Numbered from the stretch's first letter, positions 35,601 to 43,726 are shown. The stretch: 64,000 nucleotides of DNA from Sphingobacterium humi (GCF_009768885.1 NZ_WSQA01000003.1:248001-312000), one strand, 5' to 3'. Notes: generated from the letters alone by a model not told the origin. Numbers and translations are program-made.

Positions 35601-35621
35601 TTGGTTTGTGTTTGTTGGATT

Positions 35622-36251
35622 TTACTGGAAGCGTTGTCCTTTTTCAATGTATTGGTAACGGAAGGTGAAGTAGCCACCACGTGGACCCATAGTTTCATAG
35701 TTCTCGCCAATCATAGAAGGCATATCCCGATAGAAGCTTAGGATTTGCATCTTTACGAAGCCTTTTTTATCGGCAGTTTGGAAGAAGAGAGTTTTTTCAG
35801 GATAAGGAATGTAGAAGTAATTGGCATCCATAAAATACCAGGTCTTTCCACCACTGCGGTATCCTAAGGCATAATCTTCTTTCCCCACATCCTGACGTAA
35901 ACCGCCAAGGTTTGGCACATTCTTCACGTTGAGGTAAGCCGTGTGTAAAATAACTGCTCTTGCGTCACCTGTACGGATCGGGTTGTCCATGGTACCCCCA
36001 TTGATTTTGAGCTGGGCATGTTCAAAACAGATATCCCAATTGTCGCCAGCAGGTTTTTTTACCACCTCGCCCGTACTAAACTTGAAGAAAGGCTTGGTGC
36101 TATAATCACCTTTAAGATTTCGAATGATTTTTTCCTCTTGAACAGGTTGGGTGGGATTGAGAGGGGGATTATCCTTGCTGCATGCACTGAACAAAAAGAT
36201 ACAGTGGATGAGCCCGAATAAGACGCCTCTTACATTAGTGTAATTCATCAT
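35622..36251 (-). CDS. HmuY-like outer-membrane lipoprotein (copy 2), first gene of operon
   Basis: 209 residues, lipoprotein signal peptide with lipobox FSAC. HmuY-family features are DNWDICFEHAQLKINGG, FFQTADKKGFVKMQILSFY and the C-terminal strand GGYFTFRYQYIE. It differs considerably from copy 1 at the other end of the operon, so the two probably hold different ligands or act at different steps. It leads the operon from a predicted promoter at 36281-36288; the next gene begins 21 nt downstream. Haem binding is a family-based inference only. Confidence 0.75.
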   Translation of the reverse strand: MMNYTNVRGVLFGLIHCIFLFSACSKDNPPLNPTQPVQEEKIIRNLKGDYSTKPFFKFSTGEVVKKPAGDNWDICFEHAQLKINGGTMDNPIRTGDARAVILHTAYLNVKNVPNLGGLRQDVGKEDYALGYRSGGKTWYFMDANYFYIPYPEKTLFFQTADKKGFVKMQILSFYRDMPSMIGENYETMGPRGGYFTFRYQYIEKGQRFQ

Positions 36252-36280
36252 GTCTTATTTGTAATTATTCTAAATAATTG

Positions 36281-36288
36281 CAAAAATA
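36281..36288 (-). promoter_or_regulatory. Probable -7 promoter element of the HmuY/TonB operon
   Basis: TATTTTTG on the minus strand matches TAnnTTTG, 29 nt before the start at 36251. It would drive all six genes from 36251 to 28744. Confidence 0.55.
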
Positions 36289-36299
36289 TAACATGCAGA

Positions 36300-36860
36300 A
36301 AAATAATTACCTATTAATTACGGTAAATAGCGTATGCATTATGGCATTTCCTTTCGCTTCAACCGATATGGGGCTTAGTATACTTTTTTCAATGACCTTG
36401 CTTAGCTTATTATTAACCCTTTGCAAAGGGGCATGAAAGGGGTGAGAAAGGGGAGAGAAAGGGGAGAAGAAGGGGGGAGAAATGGGGGAAAGCAAAAGCT
36501 GTATTTAACGTGCTGTCATGGCGTGCTGTCATGGCGTGCTGTCATCCTGAGCGAAGTCGAAGGACGAACGACTGGTACGTCAGTGCAAGCAGCAATGCCT
36601 AAAGCAATTGTTGTTGACAAAATCTTTGTGTAAGTAATTGATAATTATGCGTGTTAAGCATGATGGGTTGTACTGACGTACCAGTCGTTCGTCCTGCAAC
36701 TTCGCTAAAGATGAGAGCTACCGATAAAAGCTACCGATGATATGGTTTTGTAAAGCGTTGTTAGTAAGCGTGTTAAGTATGGTTGATTGCACTGACGTAC
36801 TAGTCGTTCGACTCCGCTCACGATGACAGCACTATAACAGCACGTTGACAACACCTAATA
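36300..36860. repeat. Intergenic repeat island 2
   Basis: Gene-free island of about 560 nt. It holds the palindrome CCCTTTGCAAAGGGG (36417-36431) with an array of GAAAGGGG repeats of period about 11 nt running to about 36490, three tandem copies of TGCTGTCATGGCG (36511-36547, last one partial), and three copies of a REP-like element: 36540-36587 (plus), 36669-36718 (minus, degenerate) and 36788-36827 (minus). The same elements recur at 57.3-58.0 kb. No gene is supported. Confidence 0.82.
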
Positions 36861-36861
36861 C

Positions 36862-36900
36862 AAAAACGGCCCGCATTATTAAAATAACACGGGCCGCTTA
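36862..36900 (-). terminator. Terminator after the feo operon
   Basis: Minus-strand stem CGGCCCG/CGGGCCG (arms at 36867-36873 and 36890-36896) with an AT-rich inner stem, followed on the minus strand by TTTTTG. It lies 14 nt past the stop of the Cys-rich protein gene. Confidence 0.75.
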
Positions 36901-36909
36901 AGTCTCTTT

Positions 36910-37068
36910 TTATTTCTTAGGGCTAAGGTCTACATCGCATCCGCAGCCTTTGCCACAGCCAGCTTTCGGTTTGTTTTTGTTCGGTATAAAAGAGCGTACA
37001 ACGAAGTACACTGCTCCGACAAAAAGGATGAAAATAATAATGTATTGAATAAGTAGACCCGTTTCCAT
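36910..37068 (-). CDS. FeoB-associated Cys-rich membrane protein
   Basis: 52-residue protein starting METGLL. One membrane helix (about residues 7-27) is followed by a basic stretch and a Cys-rich tail GCGKGCGCD, as in the small FeoB-associated Cys-rich family found after feoB. Its ATG shares one base with the feoB stop codon (TAATG), showing coupling with feoB. It probably assists ferrous iron transport or metal sensing at the membrane. A longer in-frame extension upstream overlaps feoB and is not needed. Confidence 0.85.
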   Translation of the reverse strand: METGLLIQYIIIFILFVGAVYFVVRSFIPNKNKPKAGCGKGCGCDVDLSPKK

Positions 37069-39170
37069 TATTTTAAAAGTTGGTATGCGATGAAGGCTGC
37101 CAAATAGGCTAGGCCAGTCATGAAGGCTGTTTGGATCAGTGTCCATTTCCAGGATCCTGTTTCCTTACGTACCACGGCAATGGTCGCCATACACTGCATC
37201 GCAAATGCGTAAAACAATAATAACGAAATTCCTGAAGCTAAATTGTAGGCGGGTTTGCCGGTATTGGCATTGATCTCCGATTTCATTTTGCCCAATAGGG
37301 TGTTCTTTTGCTCGTCGTCTTCAATGTCTACATCGTCGCCTAAACTATAAACCACAGCCATGGTTCCTACAAACACTTCGCGGGCGGCAAAGGAGGAAAT
37401 CAAACCGATTCCCATCTTCCAATCGTAGCCCAAAGGACGTACAAATGGCTCGATACCCATGCCGATATAACCCAAGAAAGAATGCTCTAATTGATAGGAG
37501 CCTACCGCTTTTTCCAGCTCATCGCCTTGCAAATCCGGTGCTTGTTGCGTTACATAGTCTTCCGCTTGGTAGAATTTATCGTTAGGACCAAAGTTACCCA
37601 ATACCCAAAGGATAATGGAAATCAGGAGGATAATTTTACCAGCATCTAACAAAAAGCCGGAAGCCTTATCCCAAACATTGGTTGCCACGTTTTTCCAATC
37701 GGGCATTTTATAGGTAGGTAGTTCGAAAATTAAAAAGGAGGAACGTACGCTTTTGATGATTCGGTTTAAGATTAAGGCCGAGAATAAGGCACCGATGATG
37801 CCTAGTAGGTACATTACAAATAAAGCCATACCCTGCATGTTAAAGCCGAGAAAGGTGTCGTCGGGAATAACTAAGCCGATGATGACAATATAAATCGGCA
37901 AGCGTGCCGAGCAGGTCATAAACGGCGTAACTAGGATGGTGAGCAAACGCTCTTTTGCGTTTTCAATGTTACGGGCCGACATCACCGCTGGGATGGCACA
38001 GGCAGCTCCTGACATCAAAGGGATAACAGACTTTCCGTTTAAGCCGAAAGGCTTTAACCAGCGATCCATTAAGAACACCACGCGGCTCATGTAGCCTGAT
38101 TCTTCCATAATGGAAAGGAACAGGAAGAGGATTACAATTTGCGGCACGAAAATAACGATACCCCCGATACCTGCCACAATACCATAGATAAAAAGGGAGG
38201 CCAAAGGCCCATCGGGCAATACCTCGTCTAGGTAGCTGGTTAAATCGGCAAATGCGCCATCAATCCAATCCATTAACGGACCAGACCAGGCATATATGGC
38301 CTGAAAGATCAGAAACAAGAGGCCAAAGAAGATGATATAGCCCAAAACTGGATGCAGCAATAATTTATCGATGCTATTGGTGTTTCCTAACTTTTGGTTT
38401 TGCGATTTATTGACAATAGGCGTTAATTCTGCCGTTGTTTTATCGTTACGTAGTAATGATTCTTTTTTCTGTAAATCATGGGCCTGCAAGCCATGGCGGC
38501 TTCGGATGTCGGCAAGTTTGCTTTGCAGTTCCGGCGACAGGATGCCTACCTGTTCTTGGGCAAGGTATTGCCAGGTGAGGTAATCGGTGGCCAGTGGAAA
38601 AAGCTTGCGTGCTTCGTCCATCGCGGCTTGGTATTCGGTCGGGATTTGAAACCCTCCGAAATATAAACCGGGTTTCTCATCAAGATGTTTAATCAACTGC
38701 TCGATACCTTTTCCGGTACGGGCACTGATTTTATAGACCTTGGTTTGCAAGTAGGCTTCGAGTTTGGGGAAATCGATGTCGATTCCCTTATCTGCCATTT
38801 CATCGATCATGTTGACCACGAAAATGGCCGGGACTCCTAACTCTCGGGCTTGCTGATATAAAATAATAGACCTTTTGATGGTAGCCGGTTCGGCAACAAC
38901 CACCGTCAGATCGGGATAGATGCTGTTGTTTTTATCGCTCAATACGTTGAATACGATCTCCTCATCTAAGGAATTTGGGAAGAGGGTATAGGTGCCGGGC
39001 AAGTCGACGACATGGTATTTTTTGCCGTTTGCTGTTAAGGTTCCTTCTCGTTTTTCTACGGTAATGCCGGGGTAGTTGCCGACTTTTTGATTGAGTTTGG
39101 TAAGCCTGTTAAATAGGGATGTTTTTCCAACGTTTGGATTCCCTAACAGAATAATTGTTGGGTTTGCCAT
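37068..39170 (-). CDS. feoB: Ferrous iron transporter FeoB
   Basis: 700-residue inner-membrane Fe(II) transporter. The N-terminal G domain shows G1 GNPNVGKTS (residues 8-16), the G2 region GNYPGITVEK, G3 DLPGTY and G4 NMID. A helical GDI-like domain and a C-terminal membrane domain follow, with two Gate-type halves (FVPQIVILFLFLSIMEESGYMSR, LMSGAACAIPAVMSAR, ILVTPFMTCSARLPIY). Length matches other Bacteroidota FeoB. It is translationally coupled to feoA upstream (TAATG) and to the Cys-rich protein downstream (TAATG). Confidence 0.97.
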   Translation of the reverse strand: MANPTIILLGNPNVGKTSLFNRLTKLNQKVGNYPGITVEKREGTLTANGKKYHVVDLPGTYTLFPNSLDEEIVFNVLSDKNNSIYPDLTVVVAEPATIKRSIILYQQARELGVPAIFVVNMIDEMADKGIDIDFPKLEAYLQTKVYKISARTGKGIEQLIKHLDEKPGLYFGGFQIPTEYQAAMDEARKLFPLATDYLTWQYLAQEQVGILSPELQSKLADIRSRHGLQAHDLQKKESLLRNDKTTAELTPIVNKSQNQKLGNTNSIDKLLLHPVLGYIIFFGLLFLIFQAIYAWSGPLMDWIDGAFADLTSYLDEVLPDGPLASLFIYGIVAGIGGIVIFVPQIVILFLFLSIMEESGYMSRVVFLMDRWLKPFGLNGKSVIPLMSGAACAIPAVMSARNIENAKERLLTILVTPFMTCSARLPIYIVIIGLVIPDDTFLGFNMQGMALFVMYLLGIIGALFSALILNRIIKSVRSSFLIFELPTYKMPDWKNVATNVWDKASGFLLDAGKIILLISIILWVLGNFGPNDKFYQAEDYVTQQAPDLQGDELEKAVGSYQLEHSFLGYIGMGIEPFVRPLGYDWKMGIGLISSFAAREVFVGTMAVVYSLGDDVDIEDDEQKNTLLGKMKSEINANTGKPAYNLASGISLLLFYAFAMQCMATIAVVRKETGSWKWTLIQTAFMTGLAYLAAFIAYQLLK

Positions 39171-39412
39171 TAGTAGATTTTTTCTGCAAGGATGAGTTTA
39201 GCTTCTGATTTTCGGATGGCTATTAAAGCGTTGTTTTCAAGGATATTGACACAGATAGGGCCGTTAAGCGGAGCTTTGTGTTTGATTTCGATTAAAGAAC
39301 CCGGGTAGAATCCAAGTTCATAAAACTTGGCGGGGATTTCTGGGGATTGGATTTTATTAATTTTTACTTTTTCGCCGATTTTTAGCTTATCCAGGCTAAT
39401 CACATCTTGCAT
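39170..39412 (-). CDS. feoA: Ferrous iron transport accessory protein FeoA
   Basis: 80-residue SH3-like FeoA-domain protein, required with FeoB for Fe(II) uptake. It carries the typical LKIGEKVKINKI...FYELGFYPGSLIEIKHKAPLNGPICVNI pattern. Its stop codon overlaps the feoB start by one base. The promoter element is at 39459-39466. A MarR-type regulator is divergent from it. Confidence 0.95.
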   Translation of the reverse strand: MQDVISLDKLKIGEKVKINKIQSPEIPAKFYELGFYPGSLIEIKHKAPLNGPICVNILENNALIAIRKSEAKLILAEKIY

Positions 39413-39458
39413 TCGCTCTTATTTAGAATTAATTTGAATAAAAATATCTCAACGGGAG

Positions 39459-39466
39459 CAAATATA
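39459..39466 (-). promoter_or_regulatory. Probable -7 promoter element of the feo operon
   Basis: TATATTTG on the minus strand, 46 nt before the feoA start. The gap to the divergent MarR gene is only 104 nt, so one regulator could control both promoters. Confidence 0.5.
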
Positions 39467-39516
39467 AACAATTAAAATCTTTTAATTTGTAGGTAGTCAC
39501 ACTAATATATTAAATT

Positions 39517-39996
39517 ATGCCAAAGATAGAAGAGCTAGTAAAGGTTCGTAAATTTGCTAGTGCTTGGCATCGTGCTACTATTAATATAATTTACAGCAGC
39601 AATTGGCTGAATGTGGTATTAGAGAAGCGTGCCGGGGCTAAGCAATTGACATTGCAGCAGTTTAACGTATTGCGGGTTTTAAGGGGGCAGTTTCCTAATC
39701 CTGTAACGAACAATTTACTGAAAGAACGCTTGCTGACCAAGACGCCCGATATCAGTAGATTGGTGGATCGTATTGTGAGCAAAGGCCTGGTAACCCGTGA
39801 AAAGAACCACAGTGACAAACGTGCTGTGGATTTGCTGATTACCCAACGTGGCCTGGACTTGTTGCAGGAAATTGAAAGCTCCATGATGTTGGAGGATGTT
39901 CTCCCGAACCACATCTCCGAAGAGGAGTGTATGCTATTGAGTGAACTTTTAGATAAGTTCAGAGGCCCTTCCTACGAGGAAGAGCCAATTAGCTAA
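39517..39996 (+). CDS. MarR-family transcriptional regulator
   Basis: 159-residue winged-helix regulator. The DNA-binding core reads LTLQQFNVLRVLRGQ...LLKERLLTKTPDISRLVDRIVSKGLVTREKNHSDKRAVDLLITQRG (about 50-118), the MarR pattern with the wing motif (D/S)DKRAV. It is divergent from feoA across a 104-nt gap, so control of ferrous iron uptake is possible. Its stop codon overlaps that of the convergent ZIP transporter gene by 3 nt. Effector unknown. Confidence 0.9.
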   Translation: MPKIEELVKVRKFASAWHRATINIIYSSNWLNVVLEKRAGAKQLTLQQFNVLRVLRGQFPNPVTNNLLKERLLTKTPDISRLVDRIVSKGLVTREKNHSDKRAVDLLITQRGLDLLQEIESSMMLEDVLPNHISEEECMLLSELLDKFRGPSYEEEPIS

Positions 39997-40853
39997 TGTT
40001 GATGGTCGTGATCATGATCGTGGCCCTCATGCTCATGATCATGCCCCTCATGCGAATGGTCGTGGCCTTCATGCGAATGGTCATGATGCTCCTGTGGCTC
40101 GCCATGACTGTGCGGCCCGTGGTTATGCTCATGCGGTAATAAGAAGTTGACCAAGGAGACTAATACCCCACATAATACCGCCAACATTTTCTTCTTATTA
40201 AAGGTATGGTGATCGGCTGATCCCGATTCAAATAAAATGGTTGTAGAAATATGTAAGAAGATACCGATTACGACCGCCATCATCTTATCAAAGTATTGTG
40301 ACACATCGCCGATATCACCTTGGGAGATGCCTTTACTAATTAGGAATCCTAGTGGTGTCATGGCCGCGAAAATGGCCACAAATAGGGTGATGGTTTGTCT
40401 GGAAAGTTTGGTGTTGATCAATAAACTTCCTAAGGCAAAGGCAGCCGGAATATGGTGGATGGCAATACCAAATACCAGTTCGTTGCGGTGTCCTGAAGCC
40501 AAAGGGAAACCTTCTAAAAAGGCGTGCAAACACAAACTGATTAGAATCCCCATTGGGAATTTATGCTCGTGCTGGTGGATATGGCCGTGCTCAATACCTT
40601 GCGAGAAATGCTCAAGCACCAGCTGGAATAAGAAACCTCCTAAAATGTATAATCCGATTACTTCGCCCGATGTTTGGCCACTATGGTAAACTTCGGGAAT
40701 TAAATGCAGTACCGTGATGGCGAATAAATACGCCCCACTGAAGGAAAGGATTAGTTTTAAAAGTTGGGTATTGTCTTTCTTAACAAAGAATACCGCGATA
40801 CCGCTAATTAAAGCAGAGAAAAATAAGATCGATACAATTAGGAAACTACTCAT
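39993..40853 (-). CDS. ZIP-family metal transporter with His-rich tail
   Basis: 286-residue transporter with about seven to eight helices. ZIP signatures are in the fourth and fifth helices: SLCLHAFLEGFPLASG and AIHHIPAAFALGSLL (metal-binding His and Glu). The C-terminal 45 residues are an extreme His/Asp/Glu-rich tail with near-perfect HEGHDH repeats, a metal-buffering segment. The gene overlaps the PAP2 gene upstream by an ATGA junction (start 40853, stop 40850). Likely substrate is Zn(II), possibly Fe(II) or Mn(II); location next to feo does not decide. Confidence 0.9.
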   Translation of the reverse strand: MSSFLIVSILFFSALISGIAVFFVKKDNTQLLKLILSFSGAYLFAITVLHLIPEVYHSGQTSGEVIGLYILGGFLFQLVLEHFSQGIEHGHIHQHEHKFPMGILISLCLHAFLEGFPLASGHRNELVFGIAIHHIPAAFALGSLLINTKLSRQTITLFVAIFAAMTPLGFLISKGISQGDIGDVSQYFDKMMAVVIGIFLHISTTILFESGSADHHTFNKKKMLAVLCGVLVSLVNFLLPHEHNHGPHSHGEPQEHHDHSHEGHDHSHEGHDHEHEGHDHDHDHQH

Positions 40854-41449
40854 GCAGAAACTGGTGATGGAATTTGTTTGGGTTCAAAAAAGCGTGGATA
40901 AAATCGTTTAAAGAGGTAACCTGTGCCTAAACCTATCAACGCGCCTACAATGGCTCCGCAGAGAATATCGAGCGGATAATGGACGCCTACATAGATTTGG
41001 GAAAAGGAAATGGATGCGGCCCATAGGATGCAGAGCCATAAGGTATGTCGCCACTTTCTACGGAATAAGACGATCCAGAAGAAAGCCATGGCGAAATGGT
41101 TGGTAGCGTGGGAAGATGTAAAACTGAAACCGGAACCACAGCGCGCCCGAAGATTAACTTCACTTTTGAAAACAACATCGTTACAAGGGCGAACGCGCTT
41201 GACAGACTTCTTGATTAAATGGGAAGAAGTGGCATCGGAAATTCCGAAGGTGGCCAAGGTGCAGGCGACAATCAAGATGCCGGTTTTGCCGTAATGCTTG
41301 ATGAAAAAGATGATCAAAAATAAATAGAGGGGAGACCAGGTATATGGGTTTCGTAAGATTGGCAATAACCAGTCGAAAACTGGGTTGCTGAGTCCTTGGT
41401 TGATGGCCAGGAAAAAATCTTGATCGAATTGAATTATTTTTTCTAACAT
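40850..41449 (-). CDS. PAP2-family membrane phosphatase
   Basis: 199-residue multi-helix membrane protein of the type 2 phosphatidic acid phosphatase family. All three signatures are visible: KKSVKRVRP (KX6RP, K80-P88), SSHATNHFA (a variant of the PSGH motif with H114), and SQIYVGVHYPLD (S...GxxYPxD with the catalytic His). Such enzymes dephosphorylate phosphatidate, undecaprenyl diphosphate or lipid A; the substrate is not decided. It overlaps the ZIP gene by ATGA, so they form an operon from the promoter at 41487-41494. Confidence 0.9.
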   Translation of the reverse strand: MLEKIIQFDQDFFLAINQGLSNPVFDWLLPILRNPYTWSPLYLFLIIFFIKHYGKTGILIVACTLATFGISDATSSHLIKKSVKRVRPCNDVVFKSEVNLRARCGSGFSFTSSHATNHFAMAFFWIVLFRRKWRHTLWLCILWAASISFSQIYVGVHYPLDILCGAIVGALIGLGTGYLFKRFYPRFFEPKQIPSPVSA

Positions 41450-41486
41450 AATATTGGAATAGACTTGTTCGACATTTACTGCTAAC

Positions 41487-41494
41487 CAAATCTA
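41487..41494 (-). promoter_or_regulatory. Probable -7 promoter element of the PAP2-ZIP operon
   Basis: TAGATTTG on the minus strand, 37 nt before the PAP2 start codon. Confidence 0.5.
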
Positions 41495-41622
41495 AAAAAA
41501 AAATGCAAGTAGCCTGGCTATTATTGCAAATGAAACATTGTTGCAACAAAGATAGGTAAATAATGGAAAAAAAGAATAAAAATCGAATTAATTGTATAAA
41601 TGCCTTAAATTTACGGGCATTA

Positions 41623-41630
41623 TAAATTTG
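41623..41630 (+). promoter_or_regulatory. Probable -7 promoter element of glmM, giving a near-leaderless mRNA
   Basis: TAAATTTG ends only 7 nt before the glmM ATG at 41638. If used, transcription starts within a few bases of the start codon. No -33 TTTG is seen at the usual spacing. Confidence 0.4.
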
Positions 41631-41637
41631 AACTTGT

Positions 41638-43020
41638 ATGGCATTAATCAAATCAATCTCTGGAATCAGAGGAACTATTGGTGGAAGACCAGGGGATAAC
41701 CTTACGCCCGTTGACATTGTGAAATTTACGGCTGCTTATGGTAAAATCGTGACGGAAGGAGCGGCAAACAAAACGATCGTTGTCGGTCGGGATGCGCGCA
41801 TCTCTGGCGAAATGGTTTCCAATTTAGTAATCGGAACCTTGCAAAGCATCGGGATCGATGTTATCGATCTTGGCCTTTCAACAACGCCGACGGTAGAGAT
41901 TGCTGTTCCGAAGTTGCAAGCAGCAGGAGGGATTATCTTGACGGCCTCGCATAACCCGGGACAATGGAATGCCTTGAAACTATTGAATAGCAAAGGCGAG
42001 TTTATTGACGATGCCAAAGGGCAGGAAGTATTGGCCTTGGGCGAAAGCTTAGACTTTGATTTTGCCTATGTGGAAGATCTTGGCAAAGTAACCAAAGACG
42101 ATAGCTTCTTACAAAAACATATCGATGAGGTATTGGCCTTGGAATTTGTGGATGTGGATGCTATTAAAAAGGCAAACTTTAAAGTTGCGGTAGATGCCGT
42201 GAATAGTACTGGTGGTTTCTTTATTCCTGAGTTGTTGAAAGCTTTGGGCGTAGAAACGGTGTACAAGATTCACTGCGAGCCGAACGGACAGTTTCCGCAT
42301 AATCCGGAACCTTTAAAAGAACACTTAACCGACCTATCGGCAGCTGTTTTATCGAATAAAGCTGATTTAGGTATTGCCGTAGATCCGGATGTAGACCGCT
42401 TGGTGTTTATGATGGAAGATGGGGAGCTTTTTGGTGAGGAATATACCTTGGTGGCGGTTTCTGATTTTATCTTAACCCATAAAAAAGGAAATACGGTTTC
42501 TAACCTTTCTTCTACACGCGCACTTCGTGATGTGACCTTAAAACATGGCGGTGAGTATTTCGCTGCGGCTGTAGGTGAAGTGAATGTGGTGACGAAGATG
42601 AAAGAAGTTGACGCGGTGATGGGTGGTGAAGGAAATGGCGGTGTAATCTATCCGGCTTCCCACTACGGACGTGATGCCTTAGTAGGGGTAGCCTTATTCT
42701 TAACGCACTTGGCGAAGTTAGGTAAGAAAGCCTCGGAATACCGTGCTGAGCTTCCGCAATACTTTATGTCGAAGAATAAAATTACCTTGACCCCAGGTTT
42801 GGACATCGATAATTTATTGGCGAAGATGCAAGCGAAATACGCGCATGAGCAACATTCGACCATCGATGGATTGAAAATAGACTTCGAGAACGAATGGGTG
42901 CATTTGCGTAAATCGAATACAGAGCCTATCATCCGTATTTATTCGGAAGGGCATACACCGGAGGCTGCCGAAGCCATTGCGCAAAAAATTATGAACGAGA
43001 TTCAGGAAATTGTAGGCTAA
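41638..43020 (+). CDS. glmM: Phosphoglucosamine mutase
   Basis: 460-residue alpha-D-phosphohexomutase; GlmM converts GlcN-6-P to GlcN-1-P for cell-wall UDP-GlcNAc. The catalytic phosphoserine loop is LTASHNPGQWNALK (S104), the metal loop is VDPDVDRLVF, the sugar-binding loop is GGEGNGGVIYP, and the phosphate loop is RKSNTEPIIRIY at the C-terminus. N-terminal SGIRGTIGG is typical. GGEGNGG and the SNTEP ending fit Bacteroidota GlmM; a phosphomannomutase activity is the main alternative. Confidence 0.88.
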   Translation: MALIKSISGIRGTIGGRPGDNLTPVDIVKFTAAYGKIVTEGAANKTIVVGRDARISGEMVSNLVIGTLQSIGIDVIDLGLSTTPTVEIAVPKLQAAGGIILTASHNPGQWNALKLLNSKGEFIDDAKGQEVLALGESLDFDFAYVEDLGKVTKDDSFLQKHIDEVLALEFVDVDAIKKANFKVAVDAVNSTGGFFIPELLKALGVETVYKIHCEPNGQFPHNPEPLKEHLTDLSAAVLSNKADLGIAVDPDVDRLVFMMEDGELFGEEYTLVAVSDFILTHKKGNTVSNLSSTRALRDVTLKHGGEYFAAAVGEVNVVTKMKEVDAVMGGEGNGGVIYPASHYGRDALVGVALFLTHLAKLGKKASEYRAELPQYFMSKNKITLTPGLDIDNLLAKMQAKYAHEQHSTIDGLKIDFENEWVHLRKSNTEPIIRIYSEGHTPEAAEAIAQKIMNEIQEIVG

Positions 43021-43042
43021 GCCTTCCATTTCTCTTATAAAT

Positions 43043-43081
43043 AAATCCCCCAAAACAGCTATTTTTTGTGTTGGGGGATTT
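43043..43081 (+). terminator. Rho-independent terminator after glmM
   Basis: Stem AAATCCCCCAA/TTGGGGGATTT (43043-43053 and 43071-43081) followed by TT, 22 nt after the glmM stop. Confidence 0.8.
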
Positions 43082-43096
43082 TTCGTTATTTACAAT

Positions 43097-43669
43097 ATGA
43101 ATATAAAGAGCCTTTTGTTTGCAGCTTTTACCCTGCTGGCACTTTGCAGCCAGGCACAGACCCAGGTGAATGTGAAAGTGCGCCAAGATTACGCCATCGT
43201 TCCGCAGAAAGACCATGCGTTTAGCTTAAAGAAGAAACCTTTTCAGCTGTTGTTTCATGTGAAAAACAACGATGCTTTCCTGATTGCTTTTACACAAGAT
43301 GCCGACTTGTATCGCTCGGCTATCGGAAAGGCCGATTTGGAAGTGAGCTGGTTCGAGAATACGGGTATGGCGGAAGGCTTCTTCAATGAGGAGAAGACCA
43401 TCCTACTATCGGATGAAGCACCTAGCTACTGGTATTTTACCGACCTGCAAGATCACCGCTTCGATAAGCATCCGCAAGGAAGGCCAATAGAGTGGACAGC
43501 CATACGTACTGTTACACAGGTTTATCAAGTAGAATCTGAGGCTACTATCCCGGTAAAAGACCTACAGAAGCCTTTATACTTTGTTATTTATCAAACGGAG
43601 GTGGATGAGGAGCTGAACGTCATCGGGCAGGAAATCCTGAATCATGGGGAGTTAAATTGGCAAAACTAA
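43097..43669 (+). CDS. Secreted protein of unknown function
   Basis: 190-residue protein with a clear signal peptide (hydrophobic residues 5-17, cleavage after SQAQ). The mature part has no obvious domain; it is a mixed beta protein with conserved-looking aromatic segments (SWFENTGMAEGFFNEEKTILLSDEAPSYWYFTDL). It starts 15 nt after the glmM terminator and is probably transcribed on its own. I do not recognise the family. Confidence 0.75.
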   Translation: MNIKSLLFAAFTLLALCSQAQTQVNVKVRQDYAIVPQKDHAFSLKKKPFQLLFHVKNNDAFLIAFTQDADLYRSAIGKADLEVSWFENTGMAEGFFNEEKTILLSDEAPSYWYFTDLQDHRFDKHPQGRPIEWTAIRTVTQVYQVESEATIPVKDLQKPLYFVIYQTEVDEELNVIGQEILNHGELNWQN

Positions 43670-43694
43670 GCTGCACTTAGATTTTTAAAATAAG

Positions 43695-43726
43695 TTTGTT
43701 TGAGTAGAAAATAAGTTTTATCTTTG
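43695..43726 (+). promoter_or_regulatory. Bacteroidota promoter of rplU-rpmA
   Basis: Both elements are visible: -33 TTTG at 43695-43698 and -7 TATCTTTG at 43719-43726, separated by 20 nt, as in the Bacteroides consensus. It lies 34 nt before the rplU ATG. Confidence 0.75.

Noticed and set aside
36421-36633. Open frames in repeat island 2 (also 36307-36495 on the other strand)
   Set aside because: They consist of the GAAAGGGG repeats and REP-like sequence with biased Gly/Arg/Pro content.
40000-40130. CRISPR-like tandem repeats at 40.0-40.1 kb
   Set aside because: The repeats are in frame codons of the His-rich ZIP tail, with no spacers.
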